Source: Stagnihabitans tardus (lineage in GTDB: Bacteria; Pseudomonadota; Alphaproteobacteria; Rhodobacterales; Rhodobacteraceae). From it: DNA of 64,000 bases. Below, one piece after another: positions 60,016-64,000 of this stretch. Where the stretch lies: assembly GCF_009925085.1 (NCBI RefSeq), contig NZ_JAABNR010000002.1, forward strand, positions 248,001-312,000. Direction: 5' to 3'. How positions within the stretch are numbered: position 1 is the stretch's first letter; every line of letters begins with the position of its first letter. Below the pieces are notes generated by a model, which had not been told where the DNA came from, searched no databases, and was given only the letters and a program-made list of their open reading frames with translations. Position numbers and translations under genes: made by a program.

Positions 60016-60999
60016 TCAGAGAAGCCCCTGCTGACGGAACAGCGCCTTCAGGTCGGTCTCGGGCCTGGCGCCATAGTGGCTGATGACCTCGGCTGCGGCC
60101 ACGCAGCCCATGCGGCCGCAGGTGGCCAGGCTCTGGCCCGTGGCGACGCCATAAAGGAAGCCCGCCGCGAATTGGTCGCCCGCCCCCGTGGCATCCACCG
60201 GCACGATGCGGTGGACGGGCACCACGGCCCGCTCGTCACCCCTGACCACGATGACCTCTTCGCCCGACCTTGTGCAGGCGACCATGCCCGCATCGCGGGA
60301 GGCCTGCTCCAGCGCCGAGGAGAGGTCGGTCTGGTAGAGCGAGGACCATTCATGCTCGTTGCCGATCACGTAGTCCAGGTCCTTGACCAGGCGGCGGAAG
60401 TCGTCGCGGTGGCGGTCGACGCAGAAGGGGTCGGAGAGCGCAATCCCCGCCTTGCCCCCCGCCTTCTGGCAGAGCTTGGCCGCGCGTTCGAAGGCCGCTT
60501 TCCCCTTGGGCTTGTCGTAAAGATAGCCCTCGAGGAAGAGGAGGCTCGTGGACCCCGCCACGTCATCGGACACATCCTCAGGGCCGAGCTCCGACGAGAT
60601 CCCGAGATAGGTGTTCATCGACCGCTCGCCATCGGGCGAGACGAAGATCATTGACCGCGAGGTCGGAAGCTCTCCGCCGGGCACGGGCGCGTTGACGAAA
60701 TCCGTGCCCCCCTCGGCCAGGGTCTGGGCATAGAAGCGCCCGAGCGCGTCGTCATGGACGCGGCCGATGAAGGCGGTCTTAAGGCCAAGGTTGCCGAGGC
60801 CCGCAAGGGAATTCGCCACCGATCCACCGGGGATCTGGCGGCGCTCCTGCATGGCGCCATAGAGGATTTCGCCCCTTTCGCGCTCGACCAGTTGCATGAT
60901 GCCCTTCTGGATGCCCATGAGCTCCAAAAAGCTGTCATCGGCGGGCGAGATCACATCGACGATGGCATTGCCGATGCCGACGACGTCATAGGTTTTCAT
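60016..60999 (-). CDS. PfkB family carbohydrate/nucleoside kinase, adenosine kinase-like
   Basis: 327 residues from ATG 60999, with GAGGA upstream; the frame extension to a TTG at 61011 is not needed. YDVVGIGNAIVDVIS, IPGGSVANSLAGLGNLG (PfkB signature 1) and VDATGAGDQFAAGFLYG (signature 2 with the catalytic Asp) are present, as is GNEHEW. By feel the closest group is adenosine kinase of alphaproteobacteria, but ribokinase-like substrates cannot be excluded. The start lies inside the 3' end of nth (14-base overlap), so the two are coupled. Confidence 0.85.
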   Translation of the reverse strand: MKTYDVVGIGNAIVDVISPADDSFLELMGIQKGIMQLVERERGEILYGAMQERRQIPGGSVANSLAGLGNLGLKTAFIGRVHDDALGRFYAQTLAEGGTDFVNAPVPGGELPTSRSMIFVSPDGERSMNTYLGISSELGPEDVSDDVAGSTSLLFLEGYLYDKPKGKAAFERAAKLCQKAGGKAGIALSDPFCVDRHRDDFRRLVKDLDYVIGNEHEWSSLYQTDLSSALEQASRDAGMVACTRSGEEVIVVRGDERAVVPVHRIVPVDATGAGDQFAAGFLYGVATGQSLATCGRMGCVAAAEVISHYGARPETDLKALFRQQGLL

Positions 61000-61633
61000 C
61001 TTTGTCCTCAAAAAGGCAGAACTCCCTGATCGGGCAGATTCCGCAGCGGGGTTTTCGGGCTGTGCAGATATAGCGGCCGTGCAGGATCAGCCAGTGGTGG
61101 GCGTGTTTCTGATACTCGGCCGGGATATGGTCTTCGATGGCGCGTTCGATGGCCAGTTCATCCTTGCCCGGACAGATGCCGGTGCGGTTGGCCAGCCGCA
61201 GGATATGGGTGTCCACGGCCTGGGTGGGCTGTCCGAACCACATGTTCAGGACCACATTGGCCGTCTTGCGGCCCACGCCGGGCAGGCTTTTCAAGGCGGC
61301 CCGCGACGAGGGGACCTCGCCGCCGAAGTCGTCGATCAGGCGCTGGGAGAGCTTGATCACGTTCTTGGCCTTGTTGCGGTAAAGGCCGATGGTCTTGATA
61401 TGCTCGGTCAGGGCCTCTTCACCCAGGGCCAGCATCTTGGCGGGCGTGTCGGCGATGGGGAACAGCTTGGCGGTCGCCTTGTTCACCCCCACATCGGTGG
61501 ATTGCGCCGACAAAGCCACCGCCACCAACAGCGTGAAGGCATTGGTGTGATGCAGCTCTCCCTTCGGCTCCGGGTTCAACTCCGCGAACCGGGCGAAGAT
61601 CGCCTTCAGGGTCAGGTAATCCAGCTGTTTCAT
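60986..61633 (-). CDS. nth: Endonuclease III
   Basis: 215 residues. It excises oxidised pyrimidines and cleaves at abasic sites. Visible features are ALSAQSTDVGVNKAT, the helix-hairpin-helix LPGVGRKTANVVLNMWF with the catalytic Lys, VDTHILRLANR with the catalytic Asp, and the 4Fe-4S cluster ligands C-x6-C-x2-C-x5-C (CTARKPRCGICPIREFC). Followed by the overlapping PfkB gene. Confidence 0.97.
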   Translation of the reverse strand: MKQLDYLTLKAIFARFAELNPEPKGELHHTNAFTLLVAVALSAQSTDVGVNKATAKLFPIADTPAKMLALGEEALTEHIKTIGLYRNKAKNVIKLSQRLIDDFGGEVPSSRAALKSLPGVGRKTANVVLNMWFGQPTQAVDTHILRLANRTGICPGKDELAIERAIEDHIPAEYQKHAHHWLILHGRYICTARKPRCGICPIREFCLFEDKDENL

Positions 61634-61711
61634 GCCTCTCCTATGACCCAGCCGGGCGATTTGCGCAAGAATCGGGTGTCACGCACCGCAGGGGCCCCTT
61701 AGGTTCGGCTT

Positions 61712-62539
61712 ATGGAACAGAGCTATCACTATCAGGTTATCGCCCGGGCGCTGCGCGAGATCGACGCCACGCCGGGCCTTGGGCTGGAGCCCCTCGCCGC
61801 CCGGCTGAACATGAGCCCGGCGCATTTCCAGAAGGTCTTCTCGGCCTGGGTCGGGGTCAGCCCGAAGAAGTATCAGCAATACCTGGCCTTGGACCAGGCC
61901 AAGCGCATGCTGGCCAACCGCCATACGGTGCTGGAGACCGCCTTGGCCGCCGGGCTTTCGGGGCCGGGGCGGCTCCATGACCTGTTTCTCACCTGGGAGG
62001 CCATGTCTCCGGGCGACTACGCCAAGGGGGGCGAGGGGTTGACGGTCTTCTGGGGCTGGTTCGACAGCCCCTTTGGCCTGACTGCGGTGACCGGCACCGA
62101 AAAGGGCCTCTGCGGCATGGGGTTCGCGGCAGAGATGGGCGATGCCGCTTTGGAAGACCTGCTGAACCGCTGGCCCAAGGCGCGGTTCATCGAGGACCCG
62201 ATGTTCCTGCGCCCCTGGGTGCTGCAAGCCTTCGGAGGCCAGGCGGCGCCGCTTTACCTGATCGGCGCCCCGTTCCAGATCAAGGTCTGGGAGGCCCTGC
62301 TGCGGGTGCCTTCGGGCCATGTCACGACCTATAGCGACCTCGCGGGGGCCGTGGGCACGCCCAGGGCCGTGCGCGCGGTGGGCACGGCGGTGGGGCGCAA
62401 CCCGATCTCCTGGCTGATCCCCTGCCACCGGGCGCTGCGCAAGTCGGGCGAGCTCGGTGGCTATCACTGGGGCCTGCCCGTCAAGCGCGCCATCCTGGCC
62501 TGGGAGGCCGCGCGCGAGGAGGCGCTCACCGGAACCTGA
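61712..62539 (+). CDS. AraC-type HTH fused to methylated-DNA-protein cysteine methyltransferase
   Basis: 275 residues. Residues about 5-100 form an AraC helix-turn-helix (LEPLAARLNMSPAHFQKVFSAWVGVSPKKYQQYLALDQAK). Residues about 105-270 form an Ogt-type domain: FQIKVWEALLRVPSGHVTTYSDLA, RAVGTAVGRNPISWLIPCHRALRKSGELGGYHWG. The Cys in PCHR accepts the alkyl group from O6-methylguanine. It lacks the N-terminal zinc domain of Ada, so it is the Ada-like short form. Divergent from nth with 78 bases between them; both are repair genes. Confidence 0.94.
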   Translation: MEQSYHYQVIARALREIDATPGLGLEPLAARLNMSPAHFQKVFSAWVGVSPKKYQQYLALDQAKRMLANRHTVLETALAAGLSGPGRLHDLFLTWEAMSPGDYAKGGEGLTVFWGWFDSPFGLTAVTGTEKGLCGMGFAAEMGDAALEDLLNRWPKARFIEDPMFLRPWVLQAFGGQAAPLYLIGAPFQIKVWEALLRVPSGHVTTYSDLAGAVGTPRAVRAVGTAVGRNPISWLIPCHRALRKSGELGGYHWGLPVKRAILAWEAAREEALTGT

Positions 62540-62642
62540 TCCGGCAAGAAGCTGCCGAGACCCCGGCGCCCCTTCGCCATGCTTTGGTCGCGTGATATAA
62601 GGCGCCCATGGCCGCAAAGGCCGAAAGCAAAGAGGCAGCAGA

Positions 62643-63296
62643 ATGATTGCGAAGAAGACACTTGTGCTCTCCCTGGTTTCCCTGACGGCGCTGAGCGCCT
62701 GCCAGACCTCGACCCAGCGCATCCAGGACCCGAACTACCGGACCCAGAACGGAGCGATTGCCGGGGCCGTGGGCGGGGCGATCCTGGGTGCGGCCTTCTC
62801 GGACAACAAGAGCGCGGGGGCGCTGCGGGGGGCGCTGATCGGCACGGCCATCGGCGGCGGCATCGGGGCCAACCTCGATGCGCAGGCGGCCGACATGCGC
62901 GCGCGGCTGGGCAACCCGAACATCACCGTCACCAACATGGGCGACTACCTTTTGGTCAACCTGCCGCAGGACGTGACCTTCGCCACGGGCAGCGCCAATG
63001 TCCGCCCCGACCTCGCCCGCGACATCCAGTCGATTGCCGCCAATCTCGTGACCTATCCGAACTCGAACATCGAGGTCGTGGGCCATACCGACAACGTGGG
63101 CACCGCAGCCCTGAACCAGGACCTGTCCGAGCGTCGCGCCTATGCCGTCTCGTCGCTGCTTCTGTCGGCGGGCGTGCCTGCGGCGCGGGTCGTGACCTAT
63201 GGCAAGGGCTTCAACCAGCCGGTGGCCTCGAACGACTCCGAGGCCGGACGGGCCAAGAACCGCCGGGTGGAAATCCTGGTGCGCCCGAAGTCGTAA
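62643..63296 (+). CDS. OmpA-like lipoprotein, YiaD-type
   Basis: 217 residues. MIAKKTLVLSLVSLTALSAC is a lipoprotein signal with lipobox LSAC. A glycine-zipper region (about 37-90: GAIAGAVGGAILGAAF, GALIGTAIGGGIGANLDAQ) is followed by an OmpA C-terminal domain (about 105-215) with VTFATGSANVRPDL, VVGHTDNVGTAALNQDLSERRAYAV and GRAKNRRVEILV, which bind peptidoglycan. It anchors to the outer membrane. A bidirectional terminator follows. Confidence 0.92.
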   Translation: MIAKKTLVLSLVSLTALSACQTSTQRIQDPNYRTQNGAIAGAVGGAILGAAFSDNKSAGALRGALIGTAIGGGIGANLDAQAADMRARLGNPNITVTNMGDYLLVNLPQDVTFATGSANVRPDLARDIQSIAANLVTYPNSNIEVVGHTDNVGTAALNQDLSERRAYAVSSLLLSAGVPAARVVTYGKGFNQPVASNDSEAGRAKNRRVEILVRPKS

Positions 63297-63368
63297 GCCC
63301 TGTCACGGGGCCCCGCCAGAAGGGGTCCCTTCGCCACGCGCCGCTTGAAAGACAGGTCGACGCAAAGC

Positions 63369-63398
63369 AAAAGGCCCGGGAGCGATCCCGGGCCTTTT
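63369..63398. terminator. Bidirectional terminator between ompA-like gene and atpF
   Basis: AAAAGGCCCGGGA (63369-63381), GCGA loop, TCCCGGGCCTTTT (63386-63398): a perfect 13-bp stem with A/T ends on both sides, serving both convergent genes. Confidence 0.9.
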
Positions 63399-63414
63399 CC
63401 ATTCTGTGGGTCGC

Positions 63415-63972
63415 TCAGTGAATGCGGGCCGCGACCTGGGCGATCGAGGCATCGACCGAAGCCGCCGCCTGTTCCGCCGTCATCTGGCTCTTCAGCACCT
63501 CGGCAGCCACGGCGACCGAGACGCTGACCGCGCGATCCCGCACCGCAGCTTCGGCAGCCTTGACGGTGCTTTCGATCTGCTCTTCCGCCGCCGCCAGCTT
63601 GCGCGTGATGGCCTTGGCGAGGTCCGCCTTGGCCAGCTCGGCCGCGGCTTGCGCTTCGGCCTTGGCACCTTCGACGATGCGGGCCGACTGGGCCGTCACT
63701 TCACGCGCCTTGGCTTCGTAAGAGGCCAGAAGCGCCTGGGCCTCTTCCCGCAGCAGGCGGGCTTCGTCCAGGGAGTTCTTGATGCCATTGGCGCGGTCAT
63801 CCAGCATCCGGCCGATCATCCCGGGGACGCCGAAATAGATCAGCGCGCCGACGAAGACGATGAAGGCCAGCGAGACGACGAAATCGGCATTGCGCAGCGA
63901 GAAGAACGGGCCTTCCGCTGCCAGCACCGGGCTGGCCGCGAGGATCAGGGAGAGGGAGAGAAGTTTCTTCAT
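63415..63972 (-). CDS. atpF: ATP synthase F0 subunit b
   Basis: 185 residues. A short N-terminal segment (MKKLLSLSLILAASPVLA, possibly a processed leader as in related b subunits) and one membrane helix (FVVSLAFIVFVGALIYFGV) precede a long charged, Ala-rich helix (about 55-165, DEARLLREEAQALLASYEAKARE...), which forms the peripheral stalk. TAAGGAC precedes ATG 63972, and the TAA there is also the stop of the upstream gene. Confidence 0.92.
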   Translation of the reverse strand: MKKLLSLSLILAASPVLAAEGPFFSLRNADFVVSLAFIVFVGALIYFGVPGMIGRMLDDRANGIKNSLDEARLLREEAQALLASYEAKAREVTAQSARIVEGAKAEAQAAAELAKADLAKAITRKLAAAEEQIESTVKAAEAAVRDRAVSVSVAVAAEVLKSQMTAEQAAASVDASIAQVAARIH

Positions 63973-63976
63973 GTCC

Positions 63977-64000
63977 TTACCCCTTGACCCGAGCCGAAAC
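63977..64000 (-). CDS. C-terminal end of the preceding gene, probably F0 subunit b' (partial)
   Basis: Only seven codons and the stop are visible: ...VSARVKG, with TAA as complement of 63977-63979. Position directly before atpF suggests the b' subunit gene, but the residues themselves are too few to prove it. Confidence 0.35.
   Translation of the reverse strand, partial: VSARVKG

Overview
The window is about 64 kb of GC-rich (roughly two-thirds G+C by eye), densely coding chromosomal DNA. Gene content points to the Rhodobacteraceae (Alphaproteobacteria, Rhodobacterales). The supporting features are a three-gene petABC cytochrome bc1 operon with a twin-arginine Rieske protein, serCA divergent from serB, an LpcC-type lipopolysaccharide glycosyltransferase, an RTX-Hint protein, a GT14 glycosyltransferase with a long C-terminal extension, ChrB/ChrA, and intergenic hairpins followed by GGGATATTT tails. 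I see no integrase, transposase, phage module or CRISPR array. Most genes look like ordinary core or family-level accessory genes. The interest lies mainly in RNA leaders, repeats and a few odd proteins.

Layout. 1-3.2 kb: the end of a DUF4424 gene, then leftward glycosyltransferases (GT29-like and LpcC-like) and an MFS transporter. 3.2-8.4 kb: trhO leftward, then pncA, a hybrid histidine kinase and pncB rightward (NAD salvage genes flanking a sensor kinase). 8.5-10.8 kb: a rhodanese-ChrB protein coupled to the ChrA transporter, a bidirectional terminator and tRNA-Thr(CGT). 10.9-12.7 kb: a 3-hydroxyisobutyrate-dehydrogenase-like enzyme and a protein resembling an amidase that has lost its catalytic core. 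12.7-17.8 kb: a leftward RND efflux operon with two adaptors. 17.9-20.9 kb: a DUF4153/4173-type membrane protein with an OmpR-type regulator and its kinase. 21.2-23.8 kb: a large orphan hybrid kinase. 23.9-31.3 kb: a thioester alpha-2-macroglobulin coupled to penicillin-binding protein 1C. 31.4-33.2 kb: an MFS transporter and a phosphoesterase.

33.3-38.5 kb: serine biosynthesis (serA, serC, serB) with a probable serC leader RNA and a striking double palindrome, then a GNAT acetyltransferase and a TSUP exporter. 38.5-40.4 kb: a STAS-like protein, N-formylglutamate amidohydrolase, tRNA-Val(GAC) and the small ribosomal gene rpmJ. 40.4-42.4 kb: an RTX-Hint protein and a glutathione S-transferase. 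42.6-45.3 kb: petABC. 45.4-48.7 kb: thiBPQ under a TPP riboswitch with a readable Shine-Dalgarno-sequestering platform. 48.7-52.4 kb: a serine hydrolase, aroC, and a WYL regulator divergent from a GST with an obvious operator dyad. 52.6-55.4 kb: HU, AMP nucleosidase and an SDR.

55.4-56.9 kb: TerC, preceded by about 160 nt that folds into several helices with mutually exclusive pairings near the ribosome binding site. 56.9-60 kb: a HIT protein, a GT14 glycosyltransferase and a divergent sulfotransferase, probably making or decorating a surface glycan. 60-62.5 kb: a PfkB kinase overlapping endonuclease III, and an AraC-Ogt DNA-repair protein. 62.6-64 kb: an OmpA-like lipoprotein and atpF, with the tail of the next F0 gene at the edge.

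Very long ORFs in other frames are common here because high GC at third positions removes stop codons. I treated them as shadows where a recognisable gene occupies the same DNA. Residue positions are counted from the start codon chosen here and are approximate unless a codon coordinate is given.
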